Origin: Flammeovirga pectinis
Lineage (GTDB): Bacteria > Bacteroidota > Bacteroidia > Cytophagales > Flammeovirgaceae
Direction of reading: 5' to 3'
NCBI RefSeq assembly: GCF_003970675.1
Contig: NZ_CP034563.1
Span: 997,501-1,061,500 of the forward strand
Length of the DNA: 64,000 nt
Positions 37,671 through 46,564 of this stretch are shown here, piece after piece. Every line of letters begins with the position of its first letter. Within the stretch, counting starts at the first letter, position 1. The position numbers and the translations under genes are program-made. The notes beneath the pieces were generated by a model, which saw only the letters and a list, made by a program, of their open reading frames with translations, ran no database searches and was not told where the DNA came from.

Positions 37671-38678
37671 ATGCCGATTAATAAAAACGCTCAAATCAGA
37701 TATAATACTTTAGATAGATGTTTTCGTAACACAGGAAGAAAGTATTTTATAGAAGATTTAATTGATGAATGTAATATATCACTTTTCAATATAGATGAGA
37801 ACACATCTGGTATTCAGCGAAGACAGATTTTCGATGATATCAAATTTATGGAAAGTGAAGATGGTTATGGTATTGAGTTACAGAAAAAGCGGGAAGGAAG
37901 AAAAACCTATTATCGCTATGATGATACAAAATTCTCGATCGGTAATCAGCCAATTAATGAGAAAGAAGCCAATCAACTTAGATCTGCATTAATGGTTTTA
38001 AGTAGGTTTGAAGGACTTCCTCAATTTGAGTGGGTAAGAGAAATGAAAGCAAAATTGGAGCATACATTCCAATTGAAAGATATAGAAAAGGAGTTTATCA
38101 GTTTTGATTCCAATGTGGATCTAAAAGGATTGGAGTTCTTAAGTATTTTGTTTGATGCAATTTATTATCAAAAGGTTGTTAAAGTAGTATATAAGGGCTT
38201 TTTAGATAATGAAAGTAAGACTTTTGAAATCAGTCCTTATTTTCTAAAGCAATACAATAATAGGTGGTTTCTATTAGGTAAGGATGATCGTTTTCCTACA
38301 ATTACAAATATCGCGTTAGATAGAATTGTACAAGTAGAAGTGCTTAATAATATCTATATCCAAAATGCTTTTGTTGATTTTACAGACTATTTTGAAGATA
38401 TTATTGGGGTTACACGTAATGAATTAAGCTCTGAAGTCATCACTTTCTTTGTTGATAAAGTAAGGGCTGATTATGTAAAGACGAAGCCTATTCATGGTAC
38501 GCAGAAAAAACTTGAAGATACAGAAAAGGGTACTACTTTCTCGATTGATGTAATTCCGAATAAAGAATTGGAAACTCAATTGTTTGCTTTTGGTGATCAT
38601 CTTACTGTTATATCGCCAGAATCAGTACGTATATCAATGAAAGAAAGAGTAATTAATCTATTGGCTTCTTACCAATAA
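37671..38678 (+). CDS. WYL-domain transcriptional regulator
   Basis: The 335-residue product has an N-terminal region (about 1-85) with YNTLDRCFRN, RRQIFDDIKFMES and KKREGRKTYYRYDD, typical of the helix-turn-helix part of this family in Bacteroidota. The WYL domain (about 165-250) contains KVVYKGF, then ISPYFLKQYNNRWFLLG and NIALDRI. A WCX-like C-terminal extension follows. WYL proteins sense ligands or nucleic acids and often control DNA repair or defence genes; no such target lies nearby. A bidirectional terminator follows. Confidence 0.88.
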   Translation: MPINKNAQIRYNTLDRCFRNTGRKYFIEDLIDECNISLFNIDENTSGIQRRQIFDDIKFMESEDGYGIELQKKREGRKTYYRYDDTKFSIGNQPINEKEANQLRSALMVLSRFEGLPQFEWVREMKAKLEHTFQLKDIEKEFISFDSNVDLKGLEFLSILFDAIYYQKVVKVVYKGFLDNESKTFEISPYFLKQYNNRWFLLGKDDRFPTITNIALDRIVQVEVLNNIYIQNAFVDFTDYFEDIIGVTRNELSSEVITFFVDKVRADYVKTKPIHGTQKKLEDTEKGTTFSIDVIPNKELETQLFAFGDHLTVISPESVRISMKERVINLLASYQ

Positions 38679-38697
38679 TTTTGTAATCAATTTATAT

Positions 38698-38740
38698 AAA
38701 CGTTAGTGCTTGTTTTCGAATAAAGCACTAACGTTTTTTA
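38698..38740. terminator. Strong bidirectional terminator between the WYL and RND genes
   Basis: A perfect 14-bp stem (38698-38711 with 38723-38736) encloses an 11-nt loop. It has AAA on one flank and TTTTTT on the other, serving both convergent genes. Confidence 0.88.
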
Positions 38741-38742
38741 TT

Positions 38743-41700
38743 TTAATTACTTTCTAATCTTAATAAATTCCGAAGCTCGTATTCTTTCACAATCACATTG
38801 GAAGTAGCTTTTAAAATCAGCGTTTTAGTATCTAGATTTTTTTCTTGAGTATCTGCAAAATCTTTAAAACTAAGCATTCCATTTGTATACGCATCAGATT
38901 TAATTTTCAATTCTCTATTTCTAAATTCTAATGCTTTTTTAGCAGTTTTAAGTACTATAAGAGCGTTTTTTAATTCCTGAATTTTAGTATTTAATTCTTG
39001 ATTCACCTCTCGCTCATTTTCGTCTAATTGTATTTGAGCTTGTTGTAGTTGAATTTTAGAAATTTCTACATCTTTAGATTTCTTACCCCATTGTAAAATT
39101 GGCCAACTAAGCGTAGCACCAATTAAAACATTTGTTTGAGGAACCAATGGCACATTACCAAAGTAAAACCCTTGAGCCGTTAATGAAATATCTGGAATAT
39201 GCTGACGCTTATAATAGTTTAATCCAGCTTCAGCTTTTTCTATCATCAAGTTAGATTCTTTGACTTTGTAATTCTCTGCAACTAAAGTAGAATCATATAG
39301 TACTAAGTTGATAAGACTTTCGACACCTAGAGAATCATAGGTTACATTGGCTACATTCCAAATTGAATCCTGCGGAAAATTAAGTAAAGTATTTAGTTGT
39401 AACCTGTATTTCTCAGCATCAATTTCAGATTGTTTTAATTTCGACTCATGGTCTAAAAGATCTGCATTGAGTCCTAAGGCATAAACATCTAAAATTTCTC
39501 CTGCATCAACTCCAGATTGAACCTTCTCTAATTTTTGTGTAATAAGCTCAATCTGTTTGTTATACGCTTCTTTTTTTGCTTCTTCAATGGCAATACCAAC
39601 ATATAATTTTGAAACACCTTCTCTAATTTTATTTTCCGCTTCAAAATATTTATTTAAAACTAATTTCTGATCAATCTGCTTTACTTCACTTCCAGATTTA
39701 ATTTTAAATAATTGTGATATAGGCTGATAAACACCAACATTTGCAACACCAATAAATGAATTGTTTTCTGCCAGCGTAAACTCAGTTCCTAAACCAATAG
39801 GAGGGATACCCCCAATTACTGGTAACTCATTGATAGAAATTTCTACATCTGTTGTACGTTCCGTATGATAATACCAAAATATACCACCATCTAACATTAC
39901 TGTTGGAAGGTAATTAGCATTTACTTTATCTACTTCAATTTGTTTCTTTTTAGCTTCTAAAGTAATTAACTGAAGTTGTTGGTTATTCTCTTTTGCTTTA
40001 TCCACACATTGATCTAACGTAATAACATCTTGTGCTTTTGTAGGATTTGGTAATAAAAATAAAGCAAGTAGTACTGCACCACCTGTAATATGTTGTTTCA
40101 AAGCTGCTGTCTCCCCAAATTTCCAATAAAGAACAGGAATCGTTAGTAAAGTCATAAACATTGAGAATACTAAACCCACTGCCAAAACTGTTGCTAGTGG
40201 TGCCCACATTGGAGAACCAGAAATAATCATTGGCGTTACACCAATTGCAGCCGCCATTGTAGTTAAGAATATAGGTCTAATTCTACGTTTACCTGCTCCA
40301 ATAGCTGCTTCTTTAATGGTATGACCTTCTTTGATAACAAGTTCGTTTGCAAAATCAACAAGTATTATTGAATTTCTTACTGATACACCCACTAAACTAG
40401 CTAACCCAACAAAGGCTGTAAAACCAAATGGGTATCCTGAAAGTAAAAGACCAAAGAAAGCACCAAAAACACTTAAAGGAATTGCTGCAAGAACAATTGC
40501 TACCTGATTTAAGGTTTTAAATTGAATCAAAATAACTAAGAAAATAATAAAGACACAATACACAATTACTTTGTTCATCTCTTCAAAGGTTTCCCTCTGA
40601 CTTTCATCCTCTCCACCAAGTTCTAAAGTGTAACCTTCCGGTAGTTGATAACTATCAATAGCATCTCTTATAGAATTAATTATTTCTGAAGGCAGCACAT
40701 CACTTTTTGTCATAGATTGTACCGTTAATGTTTTAATACCATTTCTATGTTTAATGTTAGAAGGATACCATCTAGGATTTATTGTTGCAACTTCTACTAA
40801 AGGAACACTAGCGCCTGTTATTGAACTTGTAATATAAAAATTACGCATTGCACTAATCTCTTTCTCTTTAATATTTTCGTCTTGCATAATAATTGGTAAA
40901 GCAGTATTGCCTTCCCATAACGATCCAACTTTTAGCCCATTATAAGCAGCACTCAACTCACGCATAATTGTGGCATCTGTAATCCCAAGTTGGTTGGCTA
41001 CGTTTTTATTGGCTCTAATATCTAAACTTAATTGATTTTCAAAATTATCATCGGTTATATTATAAGAATAAGGAGACGCATTTAAGATGGCTTTCATGTC
41101 AACACCAATCTTTTTTATTGTTGTTAAATCCCTGCCTTTAATCCTTAATTCTACGGGTGCTTCATAAGGTGTACCTTGCTGCATTTTTTTCACTTGAATA
41201 TATGCAGTTGGAAAAGCCTTTGGAATTGTATTTTCAAGTTCAGCAACCCATTCATCTGTTGCTTCAACAGAAGTTGTATTTATTAAAATTTGAGATAAGT
41301 TTTGTTGCGGAAACTTAGACGCATAATTATAATAAAATCTAGGGGAGGATGTTCCCATAAAAGACGCGTAACTTTTTAGTTTATCATTACCTTTAATCTT
41401 TTGTTCTATGGCTAGTGTAATACTATCTGTATATGCTAAAGAAGCTCCTTCTTTTGTTCTGATTTCAATGACAAATTGATCTCGTTCTGCTGCAGGGAAT
41501 AACTTTTGTTTTAGTAGAAAATACAAACTTCCGCCTACTAAAAATGATAAAGTTGAAAATACAAAAAGTGTTTTAGGAAATTTAAAAGATGTATCTATCG
41601 CGTGGTCAAAAAATGCTTGTAGATAATCTAATAAATCCTTTTTACCATCAGCCTTCTTTTCAAATTTCTTCTTAATAAAGGTGTAGCAAAGGTAAGGTGT

Positions 41701-43146
41701 TAATAGCATTGCAATTAAATATGATGCATTAATAGCAATCGCTACTGTAATAGGCAATGAATGAATAAACTCTCCAACTGCTCCAGATAATGCAATTAAA
41801 GGTAAAAATGCACCTGCAATCGTTAAACCTGCAGTAAATACAGGTATTTTCAATTCATCTGCAGATCTCCATGCCGCTTCATAAGGAGGCATGTCTTCAT
41901 CCAATTTTTCAACATAATTATCTGCAATAACAATGGCATCATCCACTAACATACCCAATACTACAATCAGTGATGCAAGAGAAACTTGTTGTAATTGTAT
42001 GCCTAATCCATCCAATATACCAAATGTAAATGCAACTGTAACCGGTATGGCAAGTGTGGCAATTAATGCGACTCTAAAAGGCAATAAGAGAAGTATAACC
42101 ACAATAACAGAAACAATAGCGATAAAAAATTCTCGAATAAAATCGCTTATACTTTCGTCTACATTAGTTGGTTGGTTTACCACATTGTCAATTCTAATAT
42201 CCGAAGGTATTGTTTCTTTAAAAGATGAAATTACATCATCAACTTCATTACCAAAATCTACAATATTAAAACCATTTTGCATCTCCATAGATATCAAAAT
42301 AGATTCTACACCGTTTACTCTAATTTTCTGATCTTCTTCTGTATACCCTCTTTTTACTTCAGCAATATCTTTCACTCGAATTACCTGACCACTTGTACCT
42401 TTTGCAACTACTTGATTTTCGATATCTTTTTTAGTGCTAAAGTAATTACCACTTAAAAAGCCAAGTCTGTTATTATCAAACTTAATGTTACCATTGGGTA
42501 CTATACTATTTTCTGATCGGAGAGAAGCGTAAATTTGAGGTGTATAGATTTTATATTGACTAAGTTTTCTGTAATCAATATTGATATAATAGCACTCTTC
42601 TTTATTACCTAGTTTTTTAATTTTTGATAAAGACGGAATAGCCCTTAATCTATCTGCAAGTTGGTCTATATAACTCTTAATTTCTCTACTATCACGTTTA
42701 TCACTTTGAAAAGAGACAAGCAAAGCAATCGTATCACCAAAATCTGATTGAACAATTGGACCAATAACTCCGGAGGGGAGTTCTGCTAACTTAAGTAGTG
42801 CTAATTTATCTTGTAGTTTCGACCAAAAGACGTCTGCATTAGTAACAAAGTCTTGTAATTCTACAACTATATATAAAACACCTTCTCTAGAGTTAGAATA
42901 GGTTTTAGCTTTATTTACTTCTTCGTAACTAAAAAGTACATCTTCTATTTTAGATGTTACTTGTATTTCTACATCTCTACTGTTTGCTCCAGGAAATGCA
43001 GCCACAATTAAACCTTCTCTAATATTAAATTTGGGATCTTCTCTACGAGGCATATTCAATAAAGAATAGACCCCGTACATTACTATTAGGAATGTTATTG
43101 TTAATATAATCTGCTTATTATCTAAGGCTGATTTTACAATCGACAT
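38743..43146 (-). CDS. RND efflux pump fused to a TolC-type outer-membrane factor
   Basis: In this 1467-residue single frame, residues 1 to about 1015 form a complete RND inner-membrane pump. MPRREDPKF lies near the start, the helix-4 proton-relay pair D402-D403 is in GMLVDDAIV, and a helix-10 segment GVSVRNSIILVDFA has Arg where AcrB has Lys940. Residues about 1042-1467 form a TolC protein (ITLDQCVDKAKENNQQL start, two helix/strand repeats). The joint, about 1018-1041, contains GGAVLLALFLLPNPTKAQ, which looks like the TolC signal peptide kept as an extra helix. The TolC half would be periplasmic if that helix crosses the membrane. The adaptor gene lies 36 bp upstream. The substrate is unknown. 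Confidence 0.9.
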   Translation of the reverse strand: MSIVKSALDNKQIILTITFLIVMYGVYSLLNMPRREDPKFNIREGLIVAAFPGANSRDVEIQVTSKIEDVLFSYEEVNKAKTYSNSREGVLYIVVELQDFVTNADVFWSKLQDKLALLKLAELPSGVIGPIVQSDFGDTIALLVSFQSDKRDSREIKSYIDQLADRLRAIPSLSKIKKLGNKEECYYINIDYRKLSQYKIYTPQIYASLRSENSIVPNGNIKFDNNRLGFLSGNYFSTKKDIENQVVAKGTSGQVIRVKDIAEVKRGYTEEDQKIRVNGVESILISMEMQNGFNIVDFGNEVDDVISSFKETIPSDIRIDNVVNQPTNVDESISDFIREFFIAIVSVIVVILLLLPFRVALIATLAIPVTVAFTFGILDGLGIQLQQVSLASLIVVLGMLVDDAIVIADNYVEKLDEDMPPYEAAWRSADELKIPVFTAGLTIAGAFLPLIALSGAVGEFIHSLPITVAIAINASYLIAMLLTPYLCYTFIKKKFEKKADGKKDLLDYLQAFFDHAIDTSFKFPKTLFVFSTLSFLVGGSLYFLLKQKLFPAAERDQFVIEIRTKEGASLAYTDSITLAIEQKIKGNDKLKSYASFMGTSSPRFYYNYASKFPQQNLSQILINTTSVEATDEWVAELENTIPKAFPTAYIQVKKMQQGTPYEAPVELRIKGRDLTTIKKIGVDMKAILNASPYSYNITDDNFENQLSLDIRANKNVANQLGITDATIMRELSAAYNGLKVGSLWEGNTALPIIMQDENIKEKEISAMRNFYITSSITGASVPLVEVATINPRWYPSNIKHRNGIKTLTVQSMTKSDVLPSEIINSIRDAIDSYQLPEGYTLELGGEDESQRETFEEMNKVIVYCVFIIFLVILIQFKTLNQVAIVLAAIPLSVFGAFFGLLLSGYPFGFTAFVGLASLVGVSVRNSIILVDFANELVIKEGHTIKEAAIGAGKRRIRPIFLTTMAAAIGVTPMIISGSPMWAPLATVLAVGLVFSMFMTLLTIPVLYWKFGETAALKQHITGGAVLLALFLLPNPTKAQDVITLDQCVDKAKENNQQLQLITLEAKKKQIEVDKVNANYLPTVMLDGGIFWYYHTERTTDVEISINELPVIGGIPPIGLGTEFTLAENNSFIGVANVGVYQPISQLFKIKSGSEVKQIDQKLVLNKYFEAENKIREGVSKLYVGIAIEEAKKEAYNKQIELITQKLEKVQSGVDAGEILDVYALGLNADLLDHESKLKQSEIDAEKYRLQLNTLLNFPQDSIWNVANVTYDSLGVESLINLVLYDSTLVAENYKVKESNLMIEKAEAGLNYYKRQHIPDISLTAQGFYFGNVPLVPQTNVLIGATLSWPILQWGKKSKDVEISKIQLQQAQIQLDENEREVNQELNTKIQELKNALIVLKTAKKALEFRNRELKIKSDAYTNGMLSFKDFADTQEKNLDTKTLILKATSNVIVKEYELRNLLRLESN

Positions 43147-43182
43147 ATATTTTAGGTTAAATCTGTTCTGGGTGTTTTTTTA

Positions 43183-44202
43183 TTAGATGACTTTATTTCC
43201 ATCCATCAATTTTAAAGGAGGATTGATAATTAACTCATCATTATTAAATAGTCCTTTTACTATTATAATGTCGTTGCCAACTATATCACCTAAATAAACT
43301 CGTTGCTTTCTTGCAATATCATTTCTTTTGATAAAAACGTATTTCATTCCATCTATATCATTTATAATATGATCTAGAGGAACTTTAATAATATTCTCTG
43401 AGCTGTTTACATTAATTACAACAGTACAAAGCATTCCATCTTTAAAGAGATCTTTCTTATTGTCAATTAAAACATCTAACTGAAATGTTCTCGTCATTTT
43501 AGAAGCAGTAGGGTACACTTTGCTAACAGCACCATAAAGCGTATCGGAGGTAGCTTCAACAATAATTTTTGCTTCTTTTGTCAAATCAATTTTATTGATC
43601 TTGTTTTCTGGTACACCAACAGATGCATAGACTGTATTATTGTCGATAATACTAACAACCGGTTCGCCTTGTGATATTCCACCACCACTTTTAACCCAAA
43701 CTTTAGCTACTTTACCACTAATAGAAGAGACAAGCGTTGTGTACTTTAACTTATTTCTATAAATTTTATAATTAGACTCAGCTTGTTGTTGTAGGTAGAC
43801 AATCTTTTTATAATCAGCTTCTGCTAAACTACCTGCATCATACATTTTTTGTAACCTGCCTAGTTGATCGTTTGCTTCTTCTAATTTTGCTTTTGCAATC
43901 TTAACGGCTTCTCTATAATCAGCTTGATCAAGTTTTGCTATTACAGTGCCTTTTTTTACAGTCTGACCTTCTTTTACTTTTACAGCAATCAGTTTCCCAT
44001 CTACTAAAAAAGATAGATCATGTCGTCCTTCAGATTTTATATCACCTAATAGTTCTATGGTAGATTGAATTGTTTCTGTTGTTATTTTATTTGTTGTGAC
44101 TTTGTATTGCACAACCTCTTTTTGTTTCACTTCTTTTTTACAGCTAGTTATATAAAAAAGAGAACACAGTAATAAAAGTGTAGTTAATCGTATTTTGAAC
44201 AT
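43183..44202 (-). CDS. RND efflux periplasmic adaptor (membrane fusion protein), lipoprotein
   Basis: The 339-residue product has a lipoprotein signal (LLLCSLFYITSC). A lipoyl/barrel-hairpin core contains LIAVKVKEGQTVKKGTVIAKLDQ, a coiled-coil hairpin around KLEEANDQLGRLQKMYDAG, and SISGKVAKVWVKSGGGISQG. A beta-barrel and the membrane-proximal VPLDHIIND end the protein. It joins the pump to the outer-membrane channel. It is first in a two-gene operon with the pump-TolC fusion. Confidence 0.92.
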   Translation of the reverse strand: MFKIRLTTLLLLCSLFYITSCKKEVKQKEVVQYKVTTNKITTETIQSTIELLGDIKSEGRHDLSFLVDGKLIAVKVKEGQTVKKGTVIAKLDQADYREAVKIAKAKLEEANDQLGRLQKMYDAGSLAEADYKKIVYLQQQAESNYKIYRNKLKYTTLVSSISGKVAKVWVKSGGGISQGEPVVSIIDNNTVYASVGVPENKINKIDLTKEAKIIVEATSDTLYGAVSKVYPTASKMTRTFQLDVLIDNKKDLFKDGMLCTVVINVNSSENIIKVPLDHIINDIDGMKYVFIKRNDIARKQRVYLGDIVGNDIIIVKGLFNNDELIINPPLKLMDGNKVI

Positions 44203-44587
44203 AATTGATGAGTTATAATTTATTTGAATTTAATTTATTAATATATGTATTACAACCTTTTCGTTGGTAGTTTCTAGCGCAAAATTGATTTTGTTACTAT
44301 TCGAGTATGTTTTAAAAAAAACTTTGTAAGGAAAGTAGACTGTAACGACAAGACTGGGAATACAAATACACAAAACATTGTATAACAGCTATTTGTTTTG
44401 TGATGTTTAATAGATTAAATCATTTTCAAAAAATACGCTATCCAAAATATAAATTCACCATTATATTAAAACTAGATTTTCAATTCTTAAAAAACTTGAT
44501 TGATTGTAAACATGTCTTATCAGAGATATAATTATTCGAACATTTAATACATATTTGTTGCTGATTTAAGCCTAATATAAAAAAAGA
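44203..44587. promoter_or_regulatory. Divergent intergenic region with a 9-bp inverted repeat
   Basis: 385 bp separate the efflux operon from the small gene at 44588. CACAAAACA (44369-44377) and TGTTTTGTG (44394-44402) form perfect 9-bp arms 16 bp apart, a possible regulator site for the efflux genes. CATATTTG at 44550-44557 is a candidate -7 box for the rightward gene. No coding region is convincing. Confidence 0.4.
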
Positions 44588-44812
44588 ATGAACGGAAAAA
44601 TTAAATTAATTTTAGACAAGATTGCAGAGCAAGGAAAAGCGACTTTTTCTGTAGAATTTTTAATGAGTGATTTTGTAGATAAGGGTGAACAAGAAGATAC
44701 GCAAAGTATTGAAATGGATATGAGAAAGTGGTTAATACAATCGCAGCAAATATTTGGTTTTAAATATGAAACAGATCTTTACAATAAAGAATATACTTTT
44801 ACGAAAGCATAA
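44588..44812 (+). CDS. Hypothetical 74-residue protein
   Basis: I do not recognise this protein. It is soluble, with helical N- and C-parts (MNGKIKLILDKIAEQG, MDMRKWLIQSQQIFGFKYE) and an acidic centre. The start follows an A-rich stretch and a candidate promoter at 44550. It overlaps the tail of the convergent HD gene by 14 bp. Codon use looks like that of its neighbours, so it is probably real. Confidence 0.6.
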   Translation: MNGKIKLILDKIAEQGKATFSVEFLMSDFVDKGEQEDTQSIEMDMRKWLIQSQQIFGFKYETDLYNKEYTFTKA

Positions 44813-45350
44813 GTCTTTCTAGAATAGCTTTCATTTTATTTAAGCAAATATCTATTTGATTATTTCTTGAAGTCAAACGATTAGAAAAAATTGCATACAA
44901 AGAAGAGTAATACCATAATTGCTCTTTTTTTTGTGCATTAAATCTACTCCAAAAAGGCTCACCAATACTAGTATAATCTTTATCTATTGCTGTAATGTTA
45001 TCGAATTTATCAGCAAAAGCAACATACAAAGAAGAAAGAGGAGTTGTATTAAGTTCTTGAATAGTAATTTCTTTACGTGTTTTCCAAGGTAATGATTTAT
45101 TAGCTTCTGAATCATTTATTACGATAGAAGTAACCTCTTTACCAAAATGTCTTTCTAACTCTTCGGTTGTAGTAGCAGTATCTTCTAAAACATCATGTAA
45201 AATACCCGCAGTGATTACCTCATCTGTACAATCAAAATCACACAAGAGTTTCATCACATTCATTAAATGATACATATAAGGAATGTTCGTTCCTTTTCTA
45301 AATTGTCCGCTGTGTTTTTCAGCAGCAAATTGTATAGCTTTAAAAATCAT
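44799..45350 (-). CDS. HD-domain hydrolase, SpoT/MESH1-like
   Basis: The 183-residue product has AAEKHSGQFRKGTNIPYMYH (H28) and AGILHDVLEDT (H52-D53, E56-D57), then FADKFDN, the metal-binding set of the RelA/SpoT HD domain. It lacks synthetase, TGS and ACT domains, so it is a small stand-alone hydrolase like MESH1. A (p)ppGpp or related pyrophosphohydrolase activity is plausible but unproven. It lies 8 bp downstream of a small unknown gene and may form an operon with the tandem paralogues. Confidence 0.82.
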   Translation of the reverse strand: MIFKAIQFAAEKHSGQFRKGTNIPYMYHLMNVMKLLCDFDCTDEVITAGILHDVLEDTATTTEELERHFGKEVTSIVINDSEANKSLPWKTRKEITIQELNTTPLSSLYVAFADKFDNITAIDKDYTSIGEPFWSRFNAQKKEQLWYYSSLYAIFSNRLTSRNNQIDICLNKMKAILERLMLS

Positions 45351-45358
45351 GTATAAAC

Positions 45359-45769
45359 TTACAATTTAAGCCATTCAATAGCATCAAATTCTTTAGAAAA
45401 ATAGTGAGTTTTTAATAACCCTTCTAATTGTTCTGGGGTTATCATGTTGTAAAGGAGGTATTTTTGTAAGAAATCGTTAGAGACTATCCATGCTAACTTT
45501 TGAGTTTTAGCATTATGGAATACTTCTGCATATTGTACATTCATCCACCACTGTAAATCTTGAATAATTTCATGTTGTTGCTGATTGTTATCTATAATTA
45601 CTTTTTTAGGTTTTTTTGATGCAATTGTTTCAATCTGTGAAACAAAATTCTTTTTAAAGTCATTTTTGATAATTTGGCTATCAAGCTGAAAAATGACTTT
45701 TAGTATTTCTAGTTGATTATCCCATAAAATAGAATAACAACTACCTTCTGATAATTTTTGAGAATACAT
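45359..45769 (-). CDS. Unknown soluble protein, paralogue of the gene at 45787
   Basis: I do not recognise this 136-residue cytoplasmic protein. It shares a pattern with its upstream neighbour: a hydrophobic strand, VIIDN/LVDTQ-like strand end, Q-D-x-Q/W-W-x-N, KLAWIVSNDF and a terminal EAIEWL-like AIEWLKL. The alternating strand/helix layout recalls STAS-type folds, which is only a suggestion. It is 8 bp from the HD gene. Confidence 0.65.
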   Translation of the reverse strand: MYSQKLSEGSCYSILWDNQLEILKVIFQLDSQIIKNDFKKNFVSQIETIASKKPKKVIIDNNQQQHEIIQDLQWWMNVQYAEVFHNAKTQKLAWIVSNDFLQKYLLYNMITPEQLEGLLKTHYFSKEFDAIEWLKL

Positions 45770-45786
45770 GGTTAGTGGTTATTAGG

Positions 45787-46203
45787 TCATTCTATAAGAA
45801 GCCATTCTAATGCTTCTTCATTATTTGTGAAATGTTTCATTTTAAAAGGAGCAGCCTCTGTGGCATCATCCATAACTTGATCAAAAGAAACCTGAGCGAA
45901 AAAATCTTCAGATACAATCCAAGCCATTTTTTCTAGATTAATTTTGTCTACTATCTTAACAAATTTCTGATTAATCCAATCTTGTGTTTCAGGTACAACA
46001 TTATAATATGCATTCTGAGTATCAACAAGCATTCTAGTAGGAGCATATTTCTCTGTTGTCTCTAAATGAGTAACAACTACGGTTCTATAAAGTTCCTCGT
46101 CCATATCAATGGGTGTATTCCATTCCGTTTTTAAGATTTTATGGATTGGATTCCAGGAAAGTATATTATATTTTTCGTCACTAATTATTTCAAAGCTAAT
46201 CAT
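45787..46203 (-). CDS. Unknown soluble protein, paralogue of the gene at 45359
   Basis: The 138-residue protein has no signal or membrane segment. Shared blocks with the next gene are a TQDWINQKF-type helix, KMAWIVSEDFF, and EEALEWL at the C-terminus. A STAS/SpoIIAA-like fold is possible from the alternation of strands and helices. It is first in the leftward group with the HD hydrolase; three long inverted repeats lie upstream. Confidence 0.65.
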   Translation of the reverse strand: MISFEIISDEKYNILSWNPIHKILKTEWNTPIDMDEELYRTVVVTHLETTEKYAPTRMLVDTQNAYYNVVPETQDWINQKFVKIVDKINLEKMAWIVSEDFFAQVSFDQVMDDATEAAPFKMKHFTNNEEALEWLLIE

Positions 46204-46327
46204 AAAGTTTTTTCTATTTGTTACAATATAAAATAAGAATTTGAAGAATTAGTCTTATTCATACTATCGGTAAAGTAATTAGTGGAATAATTCTATGCGT
46301 TGTTATTAACAAAAAGAAATCGAAAAT

Positions 46328-46359
46328 CATATAAACTACCCCAAAGGGTAGTTTATATG
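46328..46359. repeat. Perfect 14-bp hairpin with CAAA loop
   Basis: CATATAAACTACCC (46328-46341) pairs perfectly with GGGTAGTTTATATG (46346-46359). Neither side has a T tract, so it is not a standard terminator. Confidence 0.6.
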
Positions 46360-46443
46360 TGATATAATCGGTGTAAGTTTGTATTAACAAAAATTAAAAA
46401 GATATTATCATTTTGATTTTTCTCATTGTTGAAATTTAATAGG

Positions 46444-46499
46444 AACATCTTATTAATACTATGATTCTTTACCCTTTTTCAAAGTATTAATAAGGTGTT
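46444..46499. repeat. Long imperfect hairpin (16 bp) with 22-nt loop
   Basis: CTTATTAATACT (46449-46460) is perfectly complementary to AGTATTAATAAG (46483-46494). Pairing extends outward over the next bases through a single wobble to 46444 and 46499. Confidence 0.55.
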
Positions 46500-46510
46500 T
46501 GCATATACAA

Positions 46511-46543
46511 AAACGGCTATCTAATTTATTTAGATAGCCGTTT
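46511..46543 (-). terminator. Terminator of the SDR gene
   Basis: A perfect 13-bp stem (aaacggctatcta with tagatagccgttt) and 7-nt loop lies 20 bp after the SDR stop codon. On the minus strand it is followed by a T run. With the two hairpins at 46328-46499 it fills most of the 361-bp gap between genes; nothing coding is seen there. Confidence 0.8.
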
Positions 46544-46564
46544 CTGTGTAAAGCCTTTTTTTAC

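Noticed and set aside
41933-42331. 132-codon open frame on the plus strand
   Set aside because: It is opposite the conserved RND pump membrane region, has no recognisable domain and no promoter-like signal.
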